From Aequorivita iocasae (GTDB taxonomy: Bacteria > Bacteroidota > Bacteroidia > Flavobacteriales > Flavobacteriaceae), in assembly GCF_016757735.1 (NCBI RefSeq), contig NZ_CP068439.1, positions 186,001-250,000 on the forward strand: a stretch of 64,000 bases of DNA, read 5' to 3'. Below the pieces are notes generated by a model. It was not told the DNA's origin. It searched no databases and saw nothing but the letters and a program-made list of their open reading frames with translations. Shown piece after piece: positions 33,602 to 41,469 of the stretch. Position numbers and translations under genes: made by a program. The stretch's first letter is position 1. Every line of letters begins with the position of its first letter.

Positions 33602-35788
33602 CTATTTAGTAAATAACAACTCTCTGTATTTAGTTAATGGCCAGATTTCATCATCAACTAATAATTCAAGTTTGTCACAGTGATAACGAATTACTTGGAA
33701 AAATGGTTTAACATCATCACAATAGGCAACAGCTTTTTCTTCTACATTTTCAATTTTATTTGCTTTTTTACGAGCTTCAATCATATCGGTTATACCCTTG
33801 TTTATTTTCGCTATATGTTCGCTTATTTGTTCAATGAGCTGCAGTTGCTCACCTGCTAATTTCTTGAAATCGGTTCCATAGATGTTTTTTAGCCCCTGAA
33901 CATTTTCAATCAAAATATTTTGATATCGGATTGCAGTAGGTATCACGTGATTTCTTGCTATATCGCCCAAAATACGCCCTTCTATCTGGATTCGCATGGT
34001 GTAGTCCTCCATTTCAATCTCGTAACGTGCCTCAAGTTCCACCTTGCTCATAATGCCAAGTTCCTCAAAAAGTGCAATTGCTTTTTTTGATACTTTGGCT
34101 TTCAGAGCTTCTGGAGTGGTTTTATGGTTGCTCAAACCTCGTTTTTTAGCTTCTTTCTCCCACGCTTCCCCATAACCATCTCCTTCAAAACGGATACGCT
34201 TGGAGTCTTTAATATATTCTTTTAAAACATTGAAGATGGCATCGTCCTTCTTCATTTTCTTCTCCTTAATAAGCTTATCAACCTCTTTCTTAAAATCTAT
34301 GAGTTGCTTTGCTACAATTGCATTCAGAACAGTCATTGGATTTGCACAGTTGGCTGTAGAACCCACAGCGCGAAACTCGAATTTGTTTCCAGTGAACGCG
34401 AAGGGCGAAGTTCTGTTTCTATCAGTATTATCCAAAAGAATCTCGGGTATTTTACCCACAACGTTTAATTTTAAATCCGTTTTTTCTTGTGGAGAAAGCT
34501 TACCGCTAGTTACTTTTTCAAGTTCATCCAGTACTTCAGTTAATTGCGAACCAATAAATGCTGAAATGATTGCCGGTGGAGCTTCATTGGCGCCTAGGCG
34601 GTGATCATTACTTGCGCTGGCTATAGAGGCACGAAGCAATTCTTCATACTCATTTACCGCTTTTAAGGTATTAATGAAGAAAGTTAAAAACTGAAGGTTT
34701 TTCATAGGGGTGCTGCCCGGGCCCAAAAGGTTAACGCCGGTATCGGTAGCCAAAGACCAATTGTTGTGCTTTCCGCTTCCGTTCACGTTTGCAAAAGGCT
34801 TCTCGTGAAACAACACCTTAAAATTATGCTTATCAGCAACTTTGTGCATCAAGTCCATTAATAAAGAATTGTGATCCACAGCCAAGTTGGTTTCCTCAAA
34901 AATTGGTGCCAACTCAAATTGATTTGGCGCAACTTCATTGTGACGGGTTTTTACAGGAATACCCAAAAGCATACACTCGGTTTCCAAATGACGCATGAAG
35001 TTAAGAACGCGCGCAGGAATAGAGCCGAAATAATGGTCATCCAATTGCTGCCCCTTTGCAGAAGAATGTCCTAAAAGTGTTCTTCCCGCTAAAGAAATAT
35101 CTGGCCTTGACGCCGCCAAAGCACTATCAATAAGAAAATATTCTTGTTCCCAACCTAAGGTGGCATTTACCTTAGTAACGTTTTTATCAAAATATTTTGC
35201 TACGGCAGTCGCTGCATTGTCGATAGTCTGCAACGCCCTCAACAAAGGAGTTTTATAATCCAATGCCTCACCGGTATATGCAACAAAAACAGTTGGAATA
35301 CATAAAGTGGTACCATAAATGAAGGCTGGCGAAGTTGGGTCCCAAGCCGTATAACCACGAGCCTCAAAGGTATTTCTAATTCCGCCATTTGGAAAACTCG
35401 ACGCATCGGGTTCCTGCTGTACTAATTGTCCACCTCCAAATTTTTCAATTGCCTGACCATTTTCCATCGTTTCAAAAAAGGCATCATGTTTTTCGGCAGT
35501 TGCTCCCGTTAATGGTTGAAACCAGTGTGTATAATGTGTGGCTCCTTTTGCAATTGCCCATTCTTTCATTCCTGTAGAAATATGGTCAGCAATATGTCGC
35601 TCAATTTTAGAGCCATTTTTAATGGCATCCATTACACTTTTAAAAGAATCTTTGGTAAGATACTGCCGCATGGCAGCTTCATTAAAAACGTTCTTTCCGA
35701 ATATTTCGGAGCGCCTTGCTGGCTCTTCAACTGATACAGGAGTCCTTTTAAAGGTTTCCTTAATTGCTTCAAATCTCAATGTGGACAT
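33602..35788 (-). CDS. glnN: Glutamine synthetase type III
   Basis: This enzyme makes glutamine from glutamate, ammonia and ATP. It is the long GSIII form (728 residues) typical of Bacteroidota. The N-terminal RRSEIFGKNVFNEAAMR, the central HEKPFANVNGSGKHNNWSL (ATP and substrate site), RLGANEAPPAII and FEFRAVGSTANCANPM are the GSIII signatures, and FEGDGYGEAWEKEAKKRGL lies in the C-terminal part. It is transcribed alone between a promoter with an overlapping palindrome and its own terminator, which fits nitrogen-dependent control. Confidence 0.97.
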   Translation of the reverse strand: MSTLRFEAIKETFKRTPVSVEEPARRSEIFGKNVFNEAAMRQYLTKDSFKSVMDAIKNGSKIERHIADHISTGMKEWAIAKGATHYTHWFQPLTGATAEKHDAFFETMENGQAIEKFGGGQLVQQEPDASSFPNGGIRNTFEARGYTAWDPTSPAFIYGTTLCIPTVFVAYTGEALDYKTPLLRALQTIDNAATAVAKYFDKNVTKVNATLGWEQEYFLIDSALAASRPDISLAGRTLLGHSSAKGQQLDDHYFGSIPARVLNFMRHLETECMLLGIPVKTRHNEVAPNQFELAPIFEETNLAVDHNSLLMDLMHKVADKHNFKVLFHEKPFANVNGSGKHNNWSLATDTGVNLLGPGSTPMKNLQFLTFFINTLKAVNEYEELLRASIASASNDHRLGANEAPPAIISAFIGSQLTEVLDELEKVTSGKLSPQEKTDLKLNVVGKIPEILLDNTDRNRTSPFAFTGNKFEFRAVGSTANCANPMTVLNAIVAKQLIDFKKEVDKLIKEKKMKKDDAIFNVLKEYIKDSKRIRFEGDGYGEAWEKEAKKRGLSNHKTTPEALKAKVSKKAIALFEELGIMSKVELEARYEIEMEDYTMRIQIEGRILGDIARNHVIPTAIRYQNILIENVQGLKNIYGTDFKKLAGEQLQLIEQISEHIAKINKGITDMIEARKKANKIENVEEKAVAYCDDVKPFFQVIRYHCDKLELLVDDEIWPLTKYRELLFTK

Positions 35789-35814
35789 TTTGTTGTTTTT
35801 AGGGTTTGAAAGCG

Positions 35815-35857
35815 CAAATGTATTAAAATTGTAGCTATACCCCCTATTTTAAATAGG
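35815..35857 (-). promoter_or_regulatory. Promoter of glutamine synthetase with palindrome at the -33 position
   Basis: On the minus strand a perfect -7 box, TACATTTG (35815-35822), is preceded 20 bases upstream by a 15-base perfect palindrome, CCTATTT T AAATAGG (35843-35857). No TTG occurs at -33. The palindrome covers that position, suggesting direct control by a regulator bound there. Confidence 0.6.
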
Positions 35858-35923
35858 TAAAATTATCAAAATAAGGAATAAAGTTATAAACACCCCTAGT
35901 TTTTAAGCTCCAAATCAAAAAAT

Positions 35924-36895
35924 CTAACTAGTAATAGTTAGACCAATAAAAATTATATATGCAAGAAAAAGGAAAAGTCCCCTTTTTCTACCCAATTCAA
36001 ATTTCTTGGGCAGAAATGCTAATGGAACCAAAACGGCGGCAAAACCAATCATCCAAAAAATGTCATTGGTTAACACCTCAGGACTTTTTACAGCAATTGG
36101 TTGAATAATAGCCGTAAGCCCTAAAACTGAAGAGATATTGAATATGTTTGAACCAATCAGGTTTCCAAGCGAAATTGCTTTCTCCTTCTTTAAAGCAGCC
36201 ATTACCGAAGCTGCAAGCTCTGGAATACTTGTACCCACTGCAATCATTGTAACAGCGATAACTCTTTCACTTACGCCAAAACCTTCGGCCAGTGATACAG
36301 CTCCGCTTACAAGCAGTTCGCTGCCGCCGTAGAGCGCTACACCCCCAATCAATAACCATATTCCAATCTTAAAATTTGAAGCTTTTGACAGGCCTTCGTC
36401 TATACTATCGTCTACAGCTTGGGTTCCACGTTGTTTTTTGGCTCTTATTATTAATATATATAGGTAGATAAAAAGAACGAGTAATAGTGCCACCCCTTCA
36501 GAACGGGAAATTTGCAAGCCACTCTGCAGAATAAAGTACAGTGCGATGGAAAGAACCATCATAACCGGCCAATTCAATTTATAAAAATCCTTATCGATGC
36601 CCAATGGTGAAATGATTGCCGTTATCCCCAACACCAACCCAATATTTGCAATGTTTGAGCCTATTACGTTTCCCAAGGAAATATCAGAAAAACCATTGAG
36701 CGCAGCCTGCAGGCTCACCAAAAGCTCCGGCGCAGAAGTAGCAAAAGATACCACGGTAAGCCCAATGACCATTTTTGAAAGGTGAAGTTTAAAAGAGAGT
36801 GCCACGGAAGATCGCACCAAAAACTCTCCCCCTACCACTAACAATACTAATCCGAAAAATACCAATAGATAATTCATAGAAAATATAAATGCCAC
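35924..36895 (-). CDS. Calcium/sodium antiporter, CaCA family (YrbG-like)
   Basis: This inner-membrane cation exchanger has two inverted repeats of about five helices each. The alpha-repeat signatures are visible: SFATSAPELLVSL with GNVIGSNIANIGLVLG in the first half, and AVGTSIPELAASV with GNLIGSNIFNISSVLG in the second. The acidic ion-binding Glu lies in each PEL. A charged cytoplasmic loop (about 150-172) separates the halves. The length of 323 is normal. It is a single-gene unit; whether it moves Ca2+ or another ion in vivo is unknown. Confidence 0.94.
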   Translation of the reverse strand: MAFIFSMNYLLVFFGLVLLVVGGEFLVRSSVALSFKLHLSKMVIGLTVVSFATSAPELLVSLQAALNGFSDISLGNVIGSNIANIGLVLGITAIISPLGIDKDFYKLNWPVMMVLSIALYFILQSGLQISRSEGVALLLVLFIYLYILIIRAKKQRGTQAVDDSIDEGLSKASNFKIGIWLLIGGVALYGGSELLVSGAVSLAEGFGVSERVIAVTMIAVGTSIPELAASVMAALKKEKAISLGNLIGSNIFNISSVLGLTAIIQPIAVKSPEVLTNDIFWMIGFAAVLVPLAFLPKKFELGRKRGLFLFLAYIIFIGLTITS

Positions 36896-37020
36896 GAAGA
36901 TAGTAAATGCGAAAAAGAATTAGTTGTATATTTGCTACTATCCCCTCTTAATTACGCCTTACTTAGAAAATCCCCAATTCTAAATTTTAAATTTTAAATT
37001 AATTTTTAATAATTATAATT

Positions 37021-37893
37021 ATGGAAACCAATATTAAGAGAGCTGTTCAAAAAATTTCTCTTTTCTCTGTTTTGATATTTTTCACTTTTGTATTTTTTTC
37101 GTTCAGTGGGAACAATACAATTTCGCAAACCTCTAAGGAAGATTTAGTTAAGGGCTCACAAAAAACCATTAAAATCACCAAAGACACAACTCTTGAAGAG
37201 CTTGAAAAAATCAAAAAACAAATGGCGGATGAAGGCTTGGGCTTTGAGTATTCAAATGTAGAATACAATGATAATTCTGAGATTATTTCTATCACAATTG
37301 GCTATAAAGACAAAAACAATAATTCTGGGAAATACAGCGTAAGCAGCAAGAACCCCATAAATGATATAATTATCGTTTCAGAAGATAGTAGCATTTCAGT
37401 TAAAAGTGCTGGCAGTTCAAATCAAGCATTTATAAACCAAGGTAGCAGTGGGCAAGATTCAAACAAAAATGAAACCCCCCATGATATTCAACGCGAAGCT
37501 ATGGAACGAAAGATGGCCCAAATGGAAAAGGAAATGGAAGAAAGAAGGGTCAAAATGAAACTGCGCATGCAGCATCAAAGAGACAGCCTACGAGCTTTAA
37601 AAAATCAGTCGACGGGAAAAAGCACCTATACCGGAACATCACATTTGATAACTAAAAATACCACAAATTCAGAATTGCTGGAACTTACAAAAATTTATGA
37701 TAAGGAAGATATTTCATTTAGTTATAAAGAATTGGAACGGAATGAAAAAAACGAAATAACACAGATTTACATTACCATAGACAATCGAAACGGTTCTATT
37801 TCCACTTCATCATTTGGGAATGGCAAAGTTGCTATAAAAGATATTACCGTAGCTGTAGACAAACAGGATACCGTTATTAAAAATGCCGACTAG
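37021..37893 (+). CDS. Exported protein with two copies of a BlaR1-associated-type domain
   Basis: A long signal or anchor helix (about 14-29) is followed by two copies of the same domain. Copy 1 (about 47-125) starts IKITKDTTLEELEKIKKQM and copy 2 (about 205-285) starts LITKNTTNSELLELTKIY. Both continue with an F-x-Y-pattern strand and a hydrophobic ITSIxI-like strand. Between them is a highly charged coiled coil (about 160-195, EAMERKMAQMEKEMEERR). I know this domain from the C-terminal part of Bacteroidota M56/BlaR1-like membrane peptidases; here no peptidase is attached. The function is unknown, and a sensing or partner role is a guess. Confidence 0.75.
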   Translation: METNIKRAVQKISLFSVLIFFTFVFFSFSGNNTISQTSKEDLVKGSQKTIKITKDTTLEELEKIKKQMADEGLGFEYSNVEYNDNSEIISITIGYKDKNNNSGKYSVSSKNPINDIIIVSEDSSISVKSAGSSNQAFINQGSSGQDSNKNETPHDIQREAMERKMAQMEKEMEERRVKMKLRMQHQRDSLRALKNQSTGKSTYTGTSHLITKNTTNSELLELTKIYDKEDISFSYKELERNEKNEITQIYITIDNRNGSISTSSFGNGKVAIKDITVAVDKQDTVIKNAD

Positions 37894-37960
37894 GTTTTAA
37901 CATCACTTTAAAAACATTTAATTATTTATTGCCTACATTCATATAACATTTAGATATGTT

Positions 37961-38113
37961 ATGAAGAAGAAGTTTTTCAAATTTCTATCAAAAGTTAATA
38001 GCAAACTGCTTCCGAGCTACACAAAAAAAGGTGTAGAATTGGAAAAGGCTTCAAAATTTCAAATGGCGATATTCGCCTATAAATTGTGGGTCACAAAAAA
38101 CGCTTTGGACTAA
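37961..38113 (+). CDS. 50-residue basic protein, conserved type
   Basis: This small ORF starts MKKKFFKFLSKVNSKLLPSY, continues with GVELEKASKFQMAIFAYKLW and ends VTKNALD. Codon use is regular and the pattern (basic amphipathic start, LLPS, KASKFQ, hydrophobic end) matches short flavobacterial proteins I recall, sometimes loosely labelled SsrA-binding protein-like, although it is far too short to be SmpB. It ends with a 4-base overlap with the convergent apt gene. The function is unknown. Confidence 0.7.
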   Translation: MKKKFFKFLSKVNSKLLPSYTKKGVELEKASKFQMAIFAYKLWVTKNALD

Positions 38114-38622
38114 TATTTTAAAAGTGATTTTACGGGATGACTTCTTAATTTTTTAATTCCATTTAAAAATTCAAGTTCGAGCAGAAAATTGCATTGTACA
38201 ATTTCTCCACCCAACTGTTCGATTAAATTACAAGCAGCTCGTGCCGTCCCCCCGGTTGCCAAAACATCGTCGTGCAAAAGCACACGCTCCCCGCTTTTAA
38301 TTGCGTCTTCATGAATTTCGAGGGCATCAAGACCATATTCTAATTGATATGGTTCTTTTAAGGTTTTATAGGGAAGCTTTCCTGGTTTCCTGATGGGCAC
38401 GAAACCCGCATTGAGTTTTTGGGCTAAAAGGGTTCCGAAGAAAAATCCGCGGGATTCAATAGCCGCAACTTTGTCAATTTTTTGATGATCTATTAATACC
38501 AATAATTGTTGAACACAATGTTCAACCGCATCACTGCTTGCAAGTAGTGGAGTTATGTCCTTAAAATTAACTCCAGCTTTTGGAAAATTTTCAATATTTC
38601 GAATATATTCAGATAAATTCAT
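38110..38622 (-). CDS. apt: Adenine phosphoribosyltransferase
   Basis: Apt is a purine salvage enzyme that joins adenine and PRPP to AMP. The PRPP-binding motif is VLLHDDVLATGGTARA (about 115-130; usually VDD or VLIVDD, here with His before the two Asp). The substrate loop AAIESRGFFFG (about 54-64) and the start NIENFPKAGVNFKDITPLL are those of Apt. At 170 residues it is complete. It is a single gene; its stop overlaps the small ORF on the other strand. Confidence 0.95.
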   Translation of the reverse strand: MNLSEYIRNIENFPKAGVNFKDITPLLASSDAVEHCVQQLLVLIDHQKIDKVAAIESRGFFFGTLLAQKLNAGFVPIRKPGKLPYKTLKEPYQLEYGLDALEIHEDAIKSGERVLLHDDVLATGGTARAACNLIEQLGGEIVQCNFLLELEFLNGIKKLRSHPVKSLLKY

Positions 38623-38637
38623 TTTTTACAGCATTAA

Positions 38638-38669
38638 TTTGCCTTGCAATTTAAAAAGAAATATATTTG
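38638..38669 (+). promoter_or_regulatory. Promoter of tRNA-Arg
   Basis: A -33 TTTG (38638-38641), a 20-base spacer and a perfect -7 TATATTTG (38662-38669) predict a start near 38675, about 20 bases before the tRNA. Confidence 0.65.
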
Positions 38670-38695
38670 CACCCGCTTAAAGCAAAATATATTAC

Positions 38696-38769
38696 GGCCT
38701 CGTGGCGCAACTGAATAGCGCATCTGATTACGGCTCAGAAGGTTCCAGGTTTGAATCCTGGCGAGGTCA
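38696..38769 (+). tRNA. tRNA-Arg (anticodon ACG)
   Basis: The cloverleaf can be folded by hand: acceptor GGCCTCG with CGAGGTC (one G-U pair), D stem GCGC/GCGC, anticodon stem TCTGA/TCAGA with loop TTACGGC (anticodon ACG, read as ICG for CGN codons), T stem CCAGG/CCTGG with loop TTTGAAT. The discriminator base is A and CCA is not encoded. Confidence 0.95.
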
Positions 38770-38774
38770 CAAGT

Positions 38775-38808
38775 AAAAAAACCACGTTTTTGAAAACGTG
38801 GTTTTTTT
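38775..38808 (+). terminator. Terminator of the tRNA-Arg gene
   Basis: An 11-bp stem, AACCACGTTTT (38780-38790) and AAAACGTGGTT (38793-38803), follows an A-run and is followed by a T-run, six bases after the tRNA. Confidence 0.9.
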
Positions 38809-38873
38809 ATGGCTTAATTTTCACAAAAACTTCAGAATTTTTAAGTATTTTGGTTTCCCTAAAAACCACCAAA

Positions 38874-39032
38874 ATGACTAAAATAGTAAAAGACTCCGAC
38901 AACGAAAAAGAAAGAGACTATATACTTCAGGACAATAAAAAAACCCGCTTTGGCGCAGGTTTCATAATTACCGTATTGATTATTTTAGTAATAGCCGTTA
39001 TTATTTCCGGGTTTTACTTTGAGTGGTTTTAA
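38874..39032 (+). CDS. Small single-TM membrane protein
   Basis: This 52-residue product has a charged cytoplasmic N-terminus (MTKIVKDSDNEKERDYILQD) and one hydrophobic helix (about 30-48, IITVLIILVIAVIISGFYF). The ATG at 38874 is chosen because any longer reading would run back through the terminator and into the tRNA. It ends with a 4-base overlap with the convergent clpS. The function is unknown. Confidence 0.65.
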   Translation: MTKIVKDSDNEKERDYILQDNKKTRFGAGFIITVLIILVIAVIISGFYFEWF

Positions 39033-39304
39033 ATAATCTCCGCGCTCAATCCAGCTTCCAATAGCATAGTGCAGCGCGGTTTTAATTCGTTGAACTCACC
39101 TGTTTTTACCGTACATTTTCCTTTATAATGCACAATGATGGAACACTGCTCAGCCTGTTCTGGGGTGTGCTCACAAGCAAAAATCAAACTGTTTATTACA
39201 TGATCAAAAGTGTTTACATCATCATTGTAAAGCACAATTTCATTGAGGTTGCTCTCCTTTTCTACAACCTCTACATCTTCTTGGATTTTTTCTCTGGTAC
39301 TCAT
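39029..39304 (-). CDS. clpS: ATP-dependent Clp protease adaptor ClpS
   Basis: ClpS delivers N-degron substrates to ClpAP/ClpCP. The conserved core begins IVLYNDDVNTFDHVINSLI (about 23-41), followed by EQAEQCSIIVHYKGKC, where the His/Lys stretch contacts the Clp N-domain. The substrate pocket Asn-Asp-Asp is intact. The length of 91 is typical. It is the last gene of the cluster running from DUF1599 through tpiA and prmA, 37 bases after prmA. Confidence 0.94.
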   Translation of the reverse strand: MSTREKIQEDVEVVEKESNLNEIVLYNDDVNTFDHVINSLIFACEHTPEQAEQCSIIVHYKGKCTVKTGEFNELKPRCTMLLEAGLSAEII

Positions 39305-39341
39305 AATATCTTTGTAAAATTCCTAAAACCAATGAAATTTA

Positions 39342-40175
39342 CTAAATTTTAAACTTAGCCGCAACCCATTTGTTTTTCTCCTTGTTTTCAACGAAAGTAA
39401 ACCCCAGATTATTGCAAGTTTCTTTAATAATTGGCAAATCTTCTTCGTAAAATCCGCTTAGGTAAAGTTCTCCGCCTTTAGCCAAACATTTTCTGTAAGC
39501 CTCCATATCGTTCAAAAGAATGTTTCTGTTGATGTTGGCGATAATGATATCGTATTTTTTTTCAACCAATAAAGAAGCATCCCCTAGAAATACTGAAATA
39601 TTATCGCAATTGTTTCTTTGAATATTTTCCAAGGAATTCTCAAAACACCACTGGTCAATATCAATGGCATCCAATTTTGAAGCGCCGCGCATTTCGGCCA
39701 AAATTGCCAAAACAGCAGTTCCGCAACCCATATCAAGCACAGATTTTCCTTCAAAATTGTTTTCCAAAATAAACTGGAGCATCATAAAAGTAGTCTCGTG
39801 GTGGCCCGTTCCAAAAGACATTTTGGGTTCAATTACTATTTCGTACTCAAAATTTTTATTTGGGTGAAATGGCGCGAGGACGGTACATTTTCCGTCAACT
39901 TCAATGGGGTTAAAGTTTTTTTCCCATTCAGAATTCCAGTTGATCTGTTCTATTTCTGAAAAAGTATATTCTATTTTGAATTCCTCAGATTTCAAAATAT
40001 GAATAGCATCCAAAATATTTTGGTTCCATTCTTCCTTTTGAATATAGGCCGTAACGCCTTCCTCGGTTTCAACAAAACTTTCAAAACCTGCATACCCCAA
40101 TTCGGCAATCAAAATTTCGGTACCGGGTTGGAGCGGCCTCACTTTAAAATCATAACCTATATAAACTTGCGACAT
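39342..40175 (-). CDS. prmA: Ribosomal protein L11 methyltransferase
   Basis: PrmA trimethylates ribosomal protein L11 using SAM. The substrate-recognition region is N-terminal (about 1-90). The SAM-binding core has KMSFGTGHHETTFMML (about 130) and VLDMGCGTAVLAILAEMRG (about 154), then IIANINRNILL, which matches the NPPY-like IANI motif. The length of 277 is normal. Its ATG overlaps the tpiA stop by one base (TAATG), so translation is likely coupled. Confidence 0.94.
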   Translation of the reverse strand: MSQVYIGYDFKVRPLQPGTEILIAELGYAGFESFVETEEGVTAYIQKEEWNQNILDAIHILKSEEFKIEYTFSEIEQINWNSEWEKNFNPIEVDGKCTVLAPFHPNKNFEYEIVIEPKMSFGTGHHETTFMMLQFILENNFEGKSVLDMGCGTAVLAILAEMRGASKLDAIDIDQWCFENSLENIQRNNCDNISVFLGDASLLVEKKYDIIIANINRNILLNDMEAYRKCLAKGGELYLSGFYEEDLPIIKETCNNLGFTFVENKEKNKWVAAKFKI

Positions 40176-40924
40176 TAAAATGAATTTACAATTTTCATAA
40201 AACTTTCAACCTTTAGGGAAGCCCCACCAATTAAGCCTCCGTCAACATCATCTTGCCCAAAGATTTCCGAAGCATTGTCCGGTTTTACACTTCCGCCGTA
40301 AAGTATTGAAACCTCATCGGCTATTGTTTTTGAATAATTCTCAGCCATGGTCTTTCTTATGAATTCGTGCATTTCCTGAGCCTGTTCGGGACTTGCGGTT
40401 TCACCAGTACCAATGGCCCAAACGGGTTCGTAAGCAATAATAATATTTTCCCAAGCTTCGTCAGCAATATGGAAAAGACCCTCGGAAAGTTGCGTTTTTA
40501 TTAATTCGAAATGGTTTCCATTCTTTCGGTCGTCCAATTCCTCACCGATACAGAAAATAATGGTCATTTGGTTTTCTAGCGCCGTATTTACTTTTTCGGC
40601 AAGTATCGCGTTGTCTTCATTAAAATACGCACGTCGCTCGCTGTGGCCCAAAATAACGGTGCTTGCTCCTACACTTTTCAACATTTTTGCGGAAATTTCA
40701 CCCGTAAACGCGCCTTCGTTGCTCTGGTGCATATTCTGTGCGGCAAGCGCTACAGGATGCTCGCGCAAGGACCGGAAGGTATGGTTCAAACTCGTAAACG
40801 GCGGCGCTATCATAATTACTACATCGTCTGGAAATACCTGCTTTTTCAATTCCACCAAAAACATTTCTGTTTCAGCCAAATCGTTGTTCATTTTCCAATT
40901 TCCAGCTACTATTTTTTTTCTCAT
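40175..40924 (-). CDS. tpiA: Triosephosphate isomerase
   Basis: TpiA is the glycolytic isomerase between dihydroxyacetone phosphate and glyceraldehyde 3-phosphate. Catalytic residues are seen in AGNWKMN (Lys11), GHSERR (His about 97) and AYEPVWAIGTG (Glu about 168), and the phosphate loop is YGGSVKPDN near residue 212. At 249 residues it is complete. It overlaps the upstream thioredoxin-like gene by four bases (ATGA) and the downstream prmA by one. Confidence 0.97.
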   Translation of the reverse strand: MRKKIVAGNWKMNNDLAETEMFLVELKKQVFPDDVVIMIAPPFTSLNHTFRSLREHPVALAAQNMHQSNEGAFTGEISAKMLKSVGASTVILGHSERRAYFNEDNAILAEKVNTALENQMTIIFCIGEELDDRKNGNHFELIKTQLSEGLFHIADEAWENIIIAYEPVWAIGTGETASPEQAQEMHEFIRKTMAENYSKTIADEVSILYGGSVKPDNASEIFGQDDVDGGLIGGASLKVESFMKIVNSF

Positions 40925-41397
40925 TTCAATGCTTTTAAAAGATTTTCATCATTAGTTTCAATGGCTTTATAAAGGCTGATTTCGCCTTCGGGATTCACAA
41001 CCATATATCTGGGAATCCAGTCTAAGTCTATGGAAGAACAAAAATCGCCCTTCCATCCTGCTGGGATAAAGTAGTTTTCGCCCACAACGCCGTATTTTTC
41101 AATGCCGTGTTTCCAGCTTTCGATTTCTTTGTCCAAGGAAAGGAAAAGAAAAACAACTTCCGGGTTTTCCTCGCGAAGCTTTTGCACCTTCGGCATTCCC
41201 ACGATACAGTCCTTGCACCAACTGGCCCAAATGTCTATAAAGACGGTTTTCCCTTTGTACTGTTGAAGTATTTCTGAAAAATTTATTTCAACATTATTTT
41301 CTGAAAGAAATTTTTCGTTCAAGGCAGCTTCGGAAAAGGATTTTTGCTGTGTCTGCGCGAAAGAAATAAACAATAGGAATATAATTAGTGATTTCAT
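40921..41397 (-). CDS. TlpA-like exported thioredoxin-fold protein
   Basis: This is a periplasmic thiol-disulfide protein of the TlpA/ResA type. A signal peptide (about 1-16, SFAQT) precedes a thioredoxin fold with active site WASWCKDC (about 57-64). The cis-proline region is IPRYMVV. Glycine before the second Cys is replaced by Asp, so the CxxC is CKDC. It overlaps the tpiA start by four bases, so it is in the same transcript. The redox partner is unknown; an unlinked role in cytochrome maturation or envelope thiol reduction is possible. Confidence 0.9.
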   Translation of the reverse strand: MKSLIIFLLFISFAQTQQKSFSEAALNEKFLSENNVEINFSEILQQYKGKTVFIDIWASWCKDCIVGMPKVQKLREENPEVVFLFLSLDKEIESWKHGIEKYGVVGENYFIPAGWKGDFCSSIDLDWIPRYMVVNPEGEISLYKAIETNDENLLKALK

Positions 41398-41445
41398 ATG
41401 GTGAAAATTGATACTGTTGCTACTGTTATAAATTTACTGATTACT

Positions 41446-41466
41446 GATAATTGATAATTGATAACT
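41446..41466. repeat. Short tandem heptamer repeat
   Basis: GATAATT, GATAATT, GATAACT stand head to tail in the 72-base gap between the permease and the thioredoxin-like gene. It may be only a slippage product. Confidence 0.5.
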
Positions 41467-41469
41467 GAA

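Noticed and set aside
38751-38873. Long reading of the small membrane protein starting at 38751 (93 residues)
   Set aside because: It would start inside the tRNA-Arg gene and run through the terminator; the ATG at 38874 gives a proper small membrane protein.
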